From positions 1-62,969 of the forward strand of contig NZ_FRDM01000024.1 in the NCBI RefSeq assembly GCF_900143215.1: DNA of 62,969 bases. The letters are read 5' to 3'. Both the position numbers and the translations under genes were made by a program. Positions 8,380-19,710 of this stretch are shown here, one piece after another. The first letter of the stretch is position 1, and the number at the start of each line of letters is the position of its first letter. The notes beneath the pieces are model-generated. The model was not told the DNA's origin, did no database searches, and saw nothing but the letters and a program-made list of their open reading frames with translations. The DNA comes from Geodermatophilus obscurus. Its GTDB lineage: Bacteria > Actinomycetota > Actinomycetes > Mycobacteriales > Geodermatophilaceae.

Positions 8380-10020
8380 ATGCTGCTGTCCGACCGCGAC
8401 ATCACGGCCGCGATCTCCGAGGGCCGCCTGGGCATCGAGCCCTACGACAAGGCCCTGGTGCAGCCCTCGAGCATCGACGTCCGGCTGGACCGCTTCTTCC
8501 GCGTCTTCAACAACGCGCGCTACACCCACATCGACCCCGCGCAGCAGCAGGACGACCTGACCACGCTGGTCGAGCCCGACGGCGAGGAGCCGTTCGTGCT
8601 GCACCCGGGTGAGTTCGTGCTCGGCTCGACGCTCGAGGTCGTGAGCCTCCCGGATGACCTCGCAGCACGGCTGGAAGGCAAGGCGTTGGCCCTGGAGACC
8701 CAGGTGCCGACCCCCACCGGCTGGAAGACGATGGGCGATCTCTCCGTCGGCGACGAGGTCTTCGGCGAGAGCGGCATGCCGTGCCGGATCGTGGCCGCCA
8801 CGGAGGTGATGGTCGGCCGGCCGTGTCGTGAGGTCGAGCTCAGTGACGGTTCCCTGTTCACAGCCGACGCCGCTCACCTGTGGGTGACGACCAGCAAGCA
8901 GGAGCGCCGCACCGGCCGACCCCGGACGTCGTCGGCGAAGACCACGGACGAGATCGCCGCCACCCTGCGCTACGGCCAGGAGCTCAGTCACCACATCGCA
9001 CTGGCCGGAGCCGCGCAGTACCCGACGGCGGATCTGCCCATCGACCCCTACGTCCTCGGTTACTGGCTCGGCGATGGTGCGAGCACCGAGGGGGAGATCA
9101 CCGTCGGCCGTGGTGACGAGGAGGTCCTCGCCTCCTTCGAGGCCGCGGGGTACCGCGTGTGGCCGGCGACCGCCCCGTCGGCGTACCGGCTCGGCGGTGC
9201 CGTCCGCGGCGACGACCACGCACACCGGCACGGTGCGGGCGGGCGGTTCGCCGGCAACGGCTCGTTGAGCAGCCACCCCCGTGCTCTCGGCCTGCTGGGG
9301 GACAAGCAGGTGCCCGCCGCCTACCTGACCGGCGACGTCCAGCAGCGGCTGGCGCTCCTGCAAGGCCTCATGGACTCCGACGGGTACGTCGACGAGCAGG
9401 GCCGCTGCGAGTTCGTCAACACGCGCGAGGACCTCTCCCGGGCGGTGCACGAACTGGCGGCGAGCCTCGGCCTGCGACCGACCCGCCGGAAGAAGCGGGC
9501 GATGCCGAACGGCATCGACTGCGGCCCGGCCTTTCAGGTGACGTTCACGCCGCGGCTGCCGGTGTTCCGGTTGACCCGCAAGCTGGCCCGACTCAAGACC
9601 GACAGCCGGGGTCACGAGCACCGCAGCGTGCGCGCCGTCAGGGAGGTGCCGACCGTGCCGGTGCGGTGCATCCAGGTGTCGGCTCCGAGCGGCATGTTCC
9701 TGATCGGGGACAGCTACGTCCCCACCCACAACTCCTCGCTGGGGCGTCTCGGACTGCTGACCCACTCCACTGCGGGCTTCGTCGACCCGGGCTTCTCCGG
9801 GCACATCACCCTCGAGCTGTCGAACGTGGCCAACCTGCCGATCACGCTGTGGCCGGGCATGAAGATCGGCCAGCTGTGCATGTTCCGGCTGACCAGCCCC
9901 GCCGAGCACCCGTACGGCTCGGCGGTCTACGGCTCCCGCTACCAGGACCAGCGCGGCCCGACGCCGTCGCGGTCCTTCCGGAACTTCACCCGGGCCGAGA
10001 CGCGGCGTCCGGCTCCCTGA
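8380..10020 (+). CDS. dcd: dCTP deaminase interrupted by an intein
   Basis: The precursor is 546 residues: 101 of N-extein, 350 of intein and 95 of C-extein. Joined, the exteins form a 196-residue dCTP deaminase, the family's usual length; it converts dCTP to dUTP (some members go on to dUMP). N-extein markers are MLLSDRDI and [10 protein letters not shown]; the C-extein has [20 protein letters not shown] and ITLELSN with the catalytic Glu. The intein sits inside LEGK/SSLGRLG, directly before the Ser corresponding to E. coli Ser111, so the enzyme is inactive until spliced. ATG 8380 is chosen from the family N-terminus. The 3' end overlaps the convergent MFS gene by 35 nt. Confidence 0.95.
   Translation: MLLSDRDITAAISEGRLGIEPYDKALVQPSSIDVRLDRFFRVFNNARYTHIDPAQQQDDLTTLVEPDGEEPFVLHPGEFVLGSTLEVVSLPDDLAARLEGKALALETQVPTPTGWKTMGDLSVGDEVFGESGMPCRIVAATEVMVGRPCREVELSDGSLFTADAAHLWVTTSKQERRTGRPRTSSAKTTDEIAATLRYGQELSHHIALAGAAQYPTADLPIDPYVLGYWLGDGASTEGEITVGRGDEEVLASFEAAGYRVWPATAPSAYRLGGAVRGDDHAHRHGAGGRFAGNGSLSSHPRALGLLGDKQVPAAYLTGDVQQRLALLQGLMDSDGYVDEQGRCEFVNTREDLSRAVHELAASLGLRPTRRKKRAMPNGIDCGPAFQVTFTPRLPVFRLTRKLARLKTDSRGHEHRSVRAVREVPTVPVRCIQVSAPSGMFLIGDSYVPTHNSSLGRLGLLTHSTAGFVDPGFSGHITLELSNVANLPITLWPGMKIGQLCMFRLTSPAEHPYGSAVYGSRYQDQRGPTPSRSFRNFTRAETRRPAP
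8683..9732 (+). other. Intein in Dcd: class 3 type with LAGLIDADG endonuclease
   Basis: The 350-residue insert starts with Ala ([14 protein letters not shown]), not Cys or Ser, and ends HN with Ser as the +1 residue. The class 3 W-C-T triad is present: W67 in block B (DAAHLW, with H65), C329 at F:4 (PVRCIQV) and T348 in VPTHN. In class 3 inteins the F:4 Cys makes the first attack because residue 1 cannot. LAGLIDADG-type motifs LGYWLGDG (125-132) and [10 protein letters not shown] (225-234) mark a homing endonuclease with both acidic residues kept, so the element may still be mobile. Base composition matches the host gene. Block B has Asp where Thr or Asn is common. Confidence 0.95.
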
Positions 10021-11242
10021 CCGCCCCGGCCGCGCGGGCGGCCACCTCGTCGTCGACGAACCGCTCCCGGGTGGCCACCCAGCCGGTGGCGGTCAGTGCC
10101 ACGACGCCGGTGAGGGCGACGGCGAACATGCCGGCGTAGCTGCCGGTCGCGCCCAGCAGGACGCCGGCCAGCAGCGGCCCGCCGCCGGCGAGCACGTACC
10201 CCCACCCCTGGACGACGGTGGACAGCGCGGCCGTGGCCTCCGGCGTGCGAGCGCGCAGGCCGATGAGCGCGAGCACCATGGCGAAGGTGCTCATGCCGAC
10301 CGCGAGCAGGCTCATCCACAGCCACGGGACGGTCCGCGGGGCGAGCATCAACCCGATCCAGCCGCCGACGTAGCAGGCGCTGAAGACCACCAACAGCGGC
10401 CGCTGCAGGCGCGGACGCACCGCCAGGGGCGGGACGATCGCGTTGAGCGGCACGACCACCACGGTGTTGACGCCGAGCAGCAACCCGGCGGTGCCGGCAT
10501 CCAGCCCGGAGTCGCGCAGGTACTGGGCCGTCCAGCCGATGATGAGGTAGGCCTGCATCGCCTGGAACCCGAAGAAGGCGGCCAGGGCGACCGCCGTGGG
10601 GCTGCGCGTCAGCGAGCGCAGCGGCATCGGGGCGCGCGTCGTCTGGGAGGCGCCCGGCCGCGGCCGCACCGCGAGCCACGGCAACGCCGCCAGCAGCGCG
10701 GGGAGCGCCCACACCCCGAGGGCCCAGCGCCAGCCGGCGTCCCCGGCGGCCGCCGCGATGGGCGCGGCCGACACCGAGGCGACCGCCCCGCCCGCGGCCA
10801 TGGCGGTGCCGTAGGCGCCCACGAGCAGCCCGGTGCGCGCCGGGAACCACCGCTTCACCAGGCTGGGCAGCAGCACGTTGCCCAGCGCGCCGCCGGCCAT
10901 CGCCAGCACGGTGCCGGCGACGAAGAGCCAGAACGGCCCGGCCACCGCCCGCACCACCAGGCCCGCGGCCATCGCCAGCAGGGCGCCGGCCAGCACGTGC
11001 CCGTCGCGGAACCGCGCGGCCAGCGGCGGCCCGGCGAACCCGATGACGGCGAAGCAGATGAGCGGCAGGCTGGTCACCAGCCCGGTCAGGCCGCTGGAGA
11101 TGCCCAGCCCGGACTGCAGCTCCTGCAGCACCGGGCCGACGCTCTGGACCGCCGTCCGCAGGTTCAGCCCGGTGAGGACGATCGCCGTCCCGACGAGCAG
11201 CAGCCCCCGGCGGGAGGAGGCGGGGGCGGCGGTGCGGGGCAC
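9986..11242 (-). CDS. MFS transporter, CynX/NimT-like
   Basis: The 418-residue protein has about 12 hydrophobic segments and belongs to the major facilitator superfamily. The N-terminus [20 protein letters not shown] matches the CynX/NimT (cyanate/nitroimidazole transporter-like) branch; substrate unknown. GTG at 11242 (V-P-R-T-A-A-P) is taken as the start because the first helix follows about 15 residues later. The frame is open further upstream into non-coding repeat sequence. The stop lies inside the end of dcd (tail-to-tail overlap of 35 nt). Confidence 0.8.
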   Translation of the reverse strand: MPRTAAPASSRRGLLLVGTAIVLTGLNLRTAVQSVGPVLQELQSGLGISSGLTGLVTSLPLICFAVIGFAGPPLAARFRDGHVLAGALLAMAAGLVVRAVAGPFWLFVAGTVLAMAGGALGNVLLPSLVKRWFPARTGLLVGAYGTAMAAGGAVASVSAAPIAAAAGDAGWRWALGVWALPALLAALPWLAVRPRPGASQTTRAPMPLRSLTRSPTAVALAAFFGFQAMQAYLIIGWTAQYLRDSGLDAGTAGLLLGVNTVVVVPLNAIVPPLAVRPRLQRPLLVVFSACYVGGWIGLMLAPRTVPWLWMSLLAVGMSTFAMVLALIGLRARTPEATAALSTVVQGWGYVLAGGGPLLAGVLLGATGSYAGMFAVALTGVVALTATGWVATRERFVDDEVAARAAGAVREPDAASRPG

Positions 11243-11410
11243 CCGGTGATGGTCCCGCCCCGGTGCGGGTCGTCCGGCAGCGGGGGCCGTTCCCCCGTCC
11301 GACGACGGCGGCGCGTGCCCCCGCCCGGGGACACGCGCGCCGCCGTCGCGGTGGTTCGGCCCGCCCCCCTGGGGCCCTCTCGCAGGGGCCCGCCGCGAGC
11401 CTGGGGACGT

Positions 11411-11475
11411 ACTGGAACGGCTCCCTCGCAGGGCCGCGCCGCGGGCCTGCGAGGGGTGGGGGCGAAGGGGTCCTC
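11411..11475. repeat. Stop-codon-adjacent GC-rich repeat, copy 1
   Basis: Read on the minus strand it begins GAGGACCCC directly after the TAG of the Fe-S oxidoreductase and ends GCCGTTCCAG. It contains a hairpin made of CCTCGCAGG and CCTGCGAGG. It matches six other copies at 20179, 22240, 32544, 33085, 36383 and 40583. Likely acts as a terminator for the oxidoreductase. Confidence 0.7.
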
Positions 11476-13764
11476 CTACTGCGCGCCGTGCTCCGTCGCC
11501 GCCGAGCCGGTGCCGGCGACGTCGTCGTCCTTCGTCCCGACGTCCGCGCCGTGCTCGGTACCCGGCGTGCCGACCGGGGCCAGCGAGCGCAGCAGGATCT
11601 GGCTGACGTCGAGCACCTCGACGTGCTCGCCGGCCCCGCCGTTCTGCTTCTTGGTCGTCAGCGCGTCGCTGAGCATCGTGATGCAGAACGGGCACGCGGT
11701 GGAGATGACGTCCGGATCGAGGTCGAGCGCCTCCTCGGTGCGCTCCATGTTGATCCGCTTGCCGATCTTCTCCTCCATCCACATGCGGGCGCCGCCGGCG
11801 CCGCAGCAGAAGCCGCGGTCCTTGCAGCGGTGCATCTCCTGGGTGGAGAGGCCCTGGACGGACTCGAGGATCTCCCGCGGCGGCGTGTAGACCTTGTTGT
11901 GCCGGCCGAGGAAGCACGGGTCGTGGTACGTGACCTTGCGGTCGACCGGCGTGACCGGGGTCAGCCGGCCGTCGGCCACCAGCTGGTTGAGCAGCTGGGT
12001 GTGGTGGACAACCTCGTAGTCCCCGCCGACCTGCGGGTACTCCCGGCCCAGCGAGTTGAAGCAGTGCGGGCAGGTGGTGACGATCTTGCGCATGCCCGGC
12101 ACGCGGCCCTCGAAGACGCCGTTGAGCGTCTCGACGTTCTCCTGGGCGAGCATCTGGAAGACGAACTCGTTGCCCATGCGGCGGGCCGGGTCGCCCGAGC
12201 AGGTCTCGCCCGAGCCGAGGACGGCGAACTCGACGCCGGCGGTGTGCAGCAGCTCCGCGACGGCCTTGGTGACCTTCTTGGCCCGGTCGTCGATGGCCCC
12301 GGCGCAGCCGACCCAGAACAGGTACTCGACGTCGAGGGGCAGCGGGCCGTCGGCCTGCCGGACCTCGAAGTCCAGGTCCTTCATCCAGTCCTCGCGCGTA
12401 CTGGGGCTGACGCCCCAGGGGTTGCCGCGGTTCTCCAGGTTGCGCAGCATCACGCCGGCCTCGGAGGGGAAGTTGGACTCGATGAGCACCTGGTAGCGGC
12501 GCATGTCCTCGATGTGGTCGATGTGCTCGATGTCGACCGGGCACTGCTCGACGCAGGCGCCGCAGTTGGTGCAGCTCCACAGCACGTCGGGGTCGATGAC
12601 CCCGCCCTCCTCGAGGGTGCCGACGAGCGGACGGTGGGCCTGCGCGTCGTTGGTGCCCTCGATCCGGGCGTAGCCCGAGGCCCAGACCTGCTCGTCGCTG
12701 GGCTTGAGGACGTCGTAGTCGGGCGCGGTCTCGCTCGCCGTCTTCTCGCCGAGCAGGTACGGGGCCTTGGCGTACAGGTGGTCCCGCAGGTCCATGACCA
12801 CCATCTTCGGCGACAGGGGCTTGCCGGTGTTCCACGCCGGGCACTGGCTCTGGCACCGCCCGCACTCGGTGCAGGTGGTGAAGTCGAGCATCCCCTTCCA
12901 GGTGAAGTCCTCGATCTTGCCGCGGCCGAAGGTGGCGTCCTCGTCGGGGTCCTCGAAGTCGATCGGCTTGCCGCCGGAGGTCATCGGCTGCAGCGGGCCG
13001 AGGGCGACGCTGCCGTCGTCGTGGCGCTTGAAGTAGATGTTGAAGAACGCGCTGAACCGGTGCCACGCGACGCCCATGTTGAGCAGCCGGGAGACCACGA
13101 CCAGCCAGACCAGCGATGCCACGATCTTGACGAAGGCGATGACGCTGACCAGGTCGGGGTTGGCCGGGAACAGGTTCGACAGCGCGCTGGAGACCGGGTG
13201 CGACCAGGTGGGCGCCTCGACCAGACCCGCCGAGATCTTGGCCGCGCGGATGCTCAGGATGCACACGCCGACGATGAGGACGATCGCCTCGACGAAGTAG
13301 CCGCGGCCCTCGTTGGAGCCGGCGAAGCGGCTCTGGCGACCCTGGCGGCGCGGGTGGTCGAGCTGGCGCCGGACGATCAGGTACAGGATGCCCAGCACCG
13401 TGCCGGTGCCGATGACGTCGACGAACAGGTTCCACAGGCCCCACTCGCCGATCAGCGGCAGGTGGAACGCCGGGTTCCAGACCTCGCCGAAGGCCTCGAC
13501 GAGGGTGAGGAACAGGCCGTAGAAGCCCAGGAACACGAACCAGTGGGCGACGCCGATCGACGACCACTTGAGCATCCGGGTGTGCCCGAGCGACTCCACG
13601 ACCAGCGTCTTCAGTCGCGGACCCACCGGGCCGGTGCGGGTGCTGTCCGGCTGCCCGGTCCTGATGATGCGAACCATGGCCCGGACCGCCCGGTAGGCGA
13701 ACACCACCGACACGATCAGGAAGATGACGCTGATCGTCCCCAGGACGACCTGCAAGGGGCCCAT
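11476..13764 (-). CDS. Membrane-bound heterodisulfide-reductase-like Fe-S oxidoreductase
   Basis: The 762-residue protein starts with about five transmembrane helices of the nitrate-reductase-gamma type. Two 4Fe-4S sites follow (CTECGRCQSQCP and CTNCGACVEQCP), then two CCG (HdrD/GlpC) cysteine-rich domains: one with CSGDPARRMGNEFVFQ and CPHCFNSLG, the other with CFLGRHNKVYTPP, GFCCGAGGARMWMEE and CPFC. Such proteins pass electrons from a cytoplasmic dehydrogenase to the membrane quinone pool; mycobacterial relatives are often found near fatty-acid oxidation genes. ATG 13764 has GGGAGG seven bases upstream; a start at 13815 is also open. The acidic tail is low-complexity. Electron donor unknown. 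Confidence 0.9.
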   Translation of the reverse strand: MGPLQVVLGTISVIFLIVSVVFAYRAVRAMVRIIRTGQPDSTRTGPVGPRLKTLVVESLGHTRMLKWSSIGVAHWFVFLGFYGLFLTLVEAFGEVWNPAFHLPLIGEWGLWNLFVDVIGTGTVLGILYLIVRRQLDHPRRQGRQSRFAGSNEGRGYFVEAIVLIVGVCILSIRAAKISAGLVEAPTWSHPVSSALSNLFPANPDLVSVIAFVKIVASLVWLVVVSRLLNMGVAWHRFSAFFNIYFKRHDDGSVALGPLQPMTSGGKPIDFEDPDEDATFGRGKIEDFTWKGMLDFTTCTECGRCQSQCPAWNTGKPLSPKMVVMDLRDHLYAKAPYLLGEKTASETAPDYDVLKPSDEQVWASGYARIEGTNDAQAHRPLVGTLEEGGVIDPDVLWSCTNCGACVEQCPVDIEHIDHIEDMRRYQVLIESNFPSEAGVMLRNLENRGNPWGVSPSTREDWMKDLDFEVRQADGPLPLDVEYLFWVGCAGAIDDRAKKVTKAVAELLHTAGVEFAVLGSGETCSGDPARRMGNEFVFQMLAQENVETLNGVFEGRVPGMRKIVTTCPHCFNSLGREYPQVGGDYEVVHHTQLLNQLVADGRLTPVTPVDRKVTYHDPCFLGRHNKVYTPPREILESVQGLSTQEMHRCKDRGFCCGAGGARMWMEEKIGKRINMERTEEALDLDPDVISTACPFCITMLSDALTTKKQNGGAGEHVEVLDVSQILLRSLAPVGTPGTEHGADVGTKDDDVAGTGSAATEHGAQ

Positions 13765-13962
13765 CGAAATCCCTCCCGGACGCCCGGAGGCGTCGGTTGA
13801 TCCCCCGCCCGCCACGGCGGCGGGTGGACTCGCCGCCGTCGAGCGGACCGCGCGTGGGCACCTGCGCCCGCGCCCGTCGGACGATAGCCGTCCGGCGCAC
13901 AGGCTACTCGCCGGTAACCCGCTCGCCGCAGCGTCCGCGCGCCCGCTGGGGTTGCCTCCGAA
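13765..13962. other. Intergenic region upstream of the Fe-S oxidoreductase
   Basis: Only the ribosome site of the leftward gene and GC-rich, non-coding-looking sequence are visible. I see no clear promoter, RNA gene or small ORF. Confidence 0.4.
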
Positions 13963-14020
13963 GATCAGCTGAGCTGGTCATCGTGGGTCCTGGCTCACCT
14001 CTGGTGCCGAGCCAGGACCC
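13963..14020. repeat. Left boundary palindromes of AbiEi/DUF559 unit 1
   Basis: Two palindromes in a row: gatcagctgagctggtca (13963-13980), then a perfect 12-bp hairpin GGGTCCTGGCTC (13985-13996) / GAGCCAGGACCC (14009-14020). The same two elements recur in reverse order at 15133-15194, beyond the gene. Confidence 0.8.
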
Positions 14021-14101
14021 GAGCAGCTGAGTCAGGAGTGCGCTGTGCACAGATGTCCGGCGCCCGTTCCGCGGCCGCCGCGGCCGATCCACAGTCCTTC
14101 C

Positions 14102-15102
14102 GTGCACCCAGCTCTGCGCGTCGTGGCCGACCGCCAGTTCGGCGCCTTCGCCTCCGAGGACGCCATCCGAGCCGGCTACACCCCCGAGGAGGTGCAGTCA
14201 GAGGTCTCCCGAGGTCGCTGGGTCCGGCTGCGGCGCGGTGTGTACGCCGAGCGGGCCGTCTGGCGGCGGTGGAGGCGGACCCGGTGGGCAGGCACCGGCT
14301 GGAGTGCGCGGCGGTGCTGGTCCGGCTCCGCGGGCGACCCGTGGTCAGCCATGCCTCGGCCGCACGGCTGAGCGGCATCGTCGTCCCGTCGTCCGGCCCG
14401 GAGGTCGTCCGCCTCACCGATGAGGTCCAGTGGCGACGCGGGCGGGGCTACGAGGTCGCCCGCGCCACGCTGCTGCCGTCCGAGGTGCATGCGCTCGGCG
14501 CTTTCAAGATCACTGCGTCCGCCCGCACGCTGGTCGACTGTGCGCGATATTGGCCGCTGGAGGACGCCGTCGTGGCGATGGACGCCGCCCTCAACGCCGG
14601 GCTGTCGTCGCACGCGGACCTCACGGACGCGGTGCTGGCGCAGCGGCACTGGGCCGGGATCGGCGACGCAGCGCGAGCGGCGAACCTGGCCGACGCCCGC
14701 GCCGAGTCCCCGCTCGAGACGCTCGGACGACTGCGCATCCTGGCGAGCGGCCTGCCCGCGCCCGAGCTGCAGGTGGAGATCCGTGACGCCCGGGGCTTCG
14801 TCGCGCGGGTGGACGCCTGGTACGAGGAGGCGGCCGTGGCGGTGGAGTTCGACGGGCTGGTCAAGTACGAGGCGCCTCGGGACGGCCGGTCGCCGGCGCG
14901 GGTGCTGTGGGAGGAGAAGCGCCGCGAGGACCGCCTGCGCGATCTCGACATCCGGGTACTGCGGGTCGTGCGGGCAGACCTGGGGCCCGCGTGGGAGCGG
15001 GCGGGCGGACGTCTCGCTGCACTGCTGGCGACGCCGCTGACCGGGCCACGCCGCTTCGTCGTCGTCCGCGACGTCGTCGTGCCGTCCTGGCGGTCGGCCT
15101 GA
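14102..15102 (+). pseudogene. AbiEi-antitoxin/DUF559-type protein gene, frameshifted
   Basis: The N-terminal frame (GTG 14102) encodes a winged-helix AbiEi-like start: VVADRQFGAFASEDAIRAGY, then VRLRRGVYAERAVW. At about 14262 the reading continues in another frame with AVEADPVGRHRLECAAVLVR through to the C-terminal endonuclease-like (DUF559/VSR-fold) region FVARVDAWYEEAAVAVEFDG and RREDRLRDLDIRVLRV. Restoring one G in tgg(g)cggcg joins the frames as ERAVWAAVEADPVG, so a one-base deletion is inferred. It could be a sequencing error. Intact relatives are about 300 residues. The gene is bounded by matching palindromes at 13963 and 15133 and sits between unrelated genes, which suggests acquisition. 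Confidence 0.75.
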
Positions 15103-15132
15103 CGTCCCGAGGGCGTCCGGGTTCACCACCGC

Positions 15133-15194
15133 GGGTCCTGGCTCAGCACCAGTGGTGAGCTCGGACGCGGGACGATCAGCTGAGCTGATCATCG
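15133..15194. repeat. Right boundary palindromes of AbiEi/DUF559 unit 1
   Basis: GGGTCCTGGCTCA (15133-15145) is followed by a degenerate partner arm (GTGAGCTCGGACGC), then gatcagctgagctgatca (15174-15191). These are the same two elements as at 13963-14020 in mirrored order, so the 1.2-kb unit has inverted-repeat-like ends. Confidence 0.75.
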
Positions 15195-15239
15195 GTCACG
15201 AGCGCGGACCGGCGACGGTGGGAGGGATTCCGGCACCCG

Positions 15240-15265
15240 GGAACACTCCGCCGCGGGCTGCCGTT
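15240..15265 (+). promoter_or_regulatory. SigR/SigH-type promoter of dnaK
   Basis: GGAAC (15240-15244) and GTT (15263-15265) are separated by exactly 18 nt, the pattern of ECF sigma factors SigR (Streptomyces) and SigH (Mycobacterium), which answer to thiol-oxidative and heat stress. The predicted transcription start falls just before the HAIR operator. Confidence 0.7.
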
Positions 15266-15280
15266 AGGGTGGGCAGGAAA

Positions 15281-15301
15281 GTTGAGTGGACCCCGCGCAA
15301 G
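15281..15301 (+). promoter_or_regulatory. HAIR operator (HspR site) of the dnaK operon
   Basis: GTTGAGT-N7-GCGCAAG matches the HspR consensus CTTGAGT-N7-ACTCAAG with three mismatches. HspR is encoded by the last gene of this operon, so feedback repression is expected. Confidence 0.7.
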
Positions 15302-15365
15302 GCGGGCACCCGGCTCCTACCCGGACCAGTACCACCCCGGAACACACGGAAGAGAGGCCAGCTCC

Positions 15366-17245
<1,880 letters not shown>

Positions 17246-17249
<4 letters not shown>

Positions 17250-17950
17250 CGGGCAGGGAAGAGGAGCCGCGGGTCGTCATCCGCGACAAGCGGCGCATCG
17301 ACCCGACCAGCGGCACCGTGCGGGTGCCGGCCGGTGAGCAGCCGGCCGGCGCCCGCCCGGGCGCGGATCCAGCAGGGGAGCAGATGAGCGAGCACGAGGC
17401 CACCGTCGACGGCGGGCAGCCGGCGGTGGTGGACGACGACAGTGCCGGTGGTGACGTGGTCCGCCAGCTGGCGGAGCGGACCGAGGACCTGCAGCGGGTC
17501 ACCGCGGAGTACGCGAACTACCGCCGCCGGGTCGACCGGGACCGCCAGCTCGTGGTGGACCAGGCCGCCGAGCGGTTCGCCACCCAGCTGTTCCCGATCG
17601 TCGACGACATCGAGCGGGCCCGGGACCACGGCGACCTGACGGGCGCCTTCAAGGTCGTGGCCGACCGCGTCCTGGGGCTGCTCGACGGCCTGGGGGTCGA
17701 GGCGTTCGGCAAGGCCGGTGACCCGTTCGACCCGGCGCTGCACGAGGCGGTCATGCACGACACCTCGGCCGACGTCCAGGTCCCGACGGCGACGACGGTG
17801 CTGCGGCAGGGCTTCCGCCGCGGCGACCGGGTGCTGCGGACGGCGATGGTCGCGGTCACCGACCCGGAGCCGGTGGCGGCCGCGTCCGCCGACGGCGCGA
17901 CCGACGGGACCGTCCCCGCACAGCCGGGCGAGGGCCCGGCGTCCGACTGA
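17246..17950 (+). CDS. grpE: Nucleotide exchange factor GrpE
   Basis: GrpE releases ADP from DnaK and resets the chaperone cycle. The 234-residue protein has an extended charged N-terminus (about 1-70), a coiled-coil dimer region ([21 protein letters not shown]) and a C-terminal beta domain (NPALHEAV-like [11 protein letters not shown], then [20 protein letters not shown]). It overlaps dnaK by 4 nt, which implies translational coupling, and lies 19 nt before dnaJ. Confidence 0.97.
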
Positions 17951-17969
17951 CCCGGAGAGGGGGCGCCCG

Positions 17970-19181
17970 ATGAGCACCCGGGACTTCATCGAGAAGGACT
18001 ACTACGCCGCTCTGGGCGTCGCCCAGGACGCCGACGCGGCGGCCATCAAGAAGGCCTACCGGCAACTGGCCCGTGACCTGCACCCGGACAAGAACCCGGG
18101 CAACGCGGACGCCGAGGCCCGGTTCAAGGACGTCTCCGAGGCCTACGACGTCCTCTCCGACCCGAAGCGGCGGGCCGAGTACGACGAGGCCCGCCGCCTG
18201 TTCGGGTCCGGCGGGGCGGGCGCGCGGGCCGGCTTCCCCGGCGGGTTCCCCGGTGGGGCGGGCGGCGGCCAGCCGTTCGACCTCGGCGACCTCTTCGGCG
18301 CCGCGGGCGGCAGCCGCACCGGCGGTGCCGGCGGGCTCGGCGACCTGTTCGGAGGTCTGTTCGGCGGTGGTGGCGGGGCCGGGTCGGCCAGGGCGCGCAG
18401 CCAGGCGGCGTCCGGCCCGGCCCGCGGCCAGGACGTCGAGACCGAGGCGACGCTCTCCTTCGAGGAGGCCATCCTCGGCGTGACGGTGCCCCTGCGGATG
18501 CAGAGCCCCGGCACCTGCCCGACCTGCTCGGGCTCCGGCGCCCGGCCGGGCACCAGCCCGCACACCTGCCCGGTGTGCCAGGGCGCCGGCGTGACCAGCC
18601 GCAGCCAGGGGGCGTTCGCCTTCTCCGAGCCGTGCCGCAACTGCCGCGGCACCGGCCAGGTCGTCGACGACCCCTGCCCGACCTGCGCCGGGAACGGCGT
18701 CACCAACCAGACCCGCACGATCACCGTGCGGATCCCGGCCGGCGTCAAGGACGGTCAGCGCATCCGGCTGGCCGGCAAGGGGGCACCCGGACGGCGCGGT
18801 GGCCCGGCCGGCGACCTGTTCGTCGTCGTCCACGTCTCCGAGCACGAGCTGTTCGGCCGCAAGGGCAACGACCTGACGCTGACCGTGCCGATCACCTTCG
18901 CCGAGGCCACCCTCGGGGCGACGCTGACCGTGCCCACGCTCGACGGCAACGTCACGCTCAAGGTCCCCGCGGGGACGGCGAGCGGGCAGACGCTCCGGGT
19001 GCGCGGGCGCGGCGTCCCCGGCAAGGGCCGGCCCGGGGACCTGCTGGTGACCGTCGAGGTGGCAGTGCCCAAGCGGCTCACGCCCGCCGCGGAGGACGCC
19101 GTCAAGGTGCTCGAGGCCGAGCTCGGCGACCCGCGTCCGCGGATCACCGCCGCGGTGCAGCAGCAGGGGGGTGCGCGGTGA
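17970..19181 (+). CDS. dnaJ: Chaperone DnaJ (Hsp40)
   Basis: Co-chaperone that delivers substrates to DnaK and triggers ATP hydrolysis. Of 403 residues, the J domain is at about 9-75 with the essential HPD in LHPDKNPG. A long Gly/Phe-rich region follows, then the four zinc-binding CxxCxGxG repeats ([32 protein letters not shown]) and the substrate-binding C-terminal domains. ATG 17970 follows GGAGAGGGGG. The stop overlaps the GTG of hspR. Actinobacteria often have a second dnaJ; this is the operon copy. Confidence 0.98.
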   Translation: MSTRDFIEKDYYAALGVAQDADAAAIKKAYRQLARDLHPDKNPGNADAEARFKDVSEAYDVLSDPKRRAEYDEARRLFGSGGAGARAGFPGGFPGGAGGGQPFDLGDLFGAAGGSRTGGAGGLGDLFGGLFGGGGGAGSARARSQAASGPARGQDVETEATLSFEEAILGVTVPLRMQSPGTCPTCSGSGARPGTSPHTCPVCQGAGVTSRSQGAFAFSEPCRNCRGTGQVVDDPCPTCAGNGVTNQTRTITVRIPAGVKDGQRIRLAGKGAPGRRGGPAGDLFVVVHVSEHELFGRKGNDLTLTVPITFAEATLGATLTVPTLDGNVTLKVPAGTASGQTLRVRGRGVPGKGRPGDLLVTVEVAVPKRLTPAAEDAVKVLEAELGDPRPRITAAVQQQGGAR

Positions 19182-19636
19182 GTCTCCCCGCCGACGGCGG
19201 CCGCGAGCAGGCCGGGGCCGGGCGCGCCGTCGCCGAGGACGCGCCGGTGTTCGTCATCTCGGTCGCCGCCGAGCTGGCCGGCATGCACGCCCAGACGCTG
19301 CGCCAGTACGACCGCCTGGGCCTGGTCAGCCCGGGCCGGACCCGAGGTGGTGGCCGGCGGTACAGCCCGCGCGACGTCGCACTGCTGCGCGAGGTGCAGC
19401 GGCTCTCCCAGGAGGACGGCGTCAACCTGGCCGGCATCAAGCGGATCATCGACCTGGAATCGCAGGTCGAGGCGCTGCAGCAGCGGGTGCAGGAGCTGCT
19501 CACCGAGGTGGAGATCGCGCAGAGCCGGGCCATCGCGGCCGAGTCGGCCATCCGGGCGGGCTACGGGCGTGACCTGGTGCCGCTGCGACCCTCCACCTCG
19601 GCGCTGGTCGTGTGGCGGCCCCGGACCGAGAGGTGA
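19178..19636 (+). CDS. hspR: Heat shock repressor HspR (MerR family)
   Basis: HspR represses heat-shock genes by binding HAIR sites, with DnaK as co-repressor. The 152-residue protein has a MerR-type winged helix at about 25-100 ([22 protein letters not shown], then [19 protein letters not shown]) followed by a coiled coil ([20 protein letters not shown]). GTG 19178 overlaps the dnaJ stop (GTGA). HAIR sites in this window lie upstream of dnaK (15281) and clpB (33700), so both are likely direct targets. Confidence 0.97.
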   Translation: MSLPADGGREQAGAGRAVAEDAPVFVISVAAELAGMHAQTLRQYDRLGLVSPGRTRGGGRRYSPRDVALLREVQRLSQEDGVNLAGIKRIIDLESQVEALQQRVQELLTEVEIAQSRAIAAESAIRAGYGRDLVPLRPSTSALVVWRPRTER

Positions 19637-19710
19637 CCGAGCGTGCCAGGTCACTCCGGGAGCAGAGCTCGTCGCGGGCCGGCACCGACGAGCGCCGGGG
19701 AGGCGGTGTC

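Noticed and set aside
8683..9732. Insertion sequence or group I/II intron within dcd
   Set aside because: The insert is in frame, protein-coding throughout and carries intein splice blocks at both ends.
9986..13900. A single minus-strand frame covering both the MFS gene and the Fe-S gene region
   Set aside because: Only its last 418 codons look like protein (the MFS transporter); the rest is out of frame with the Fe-S oxidoreductase.
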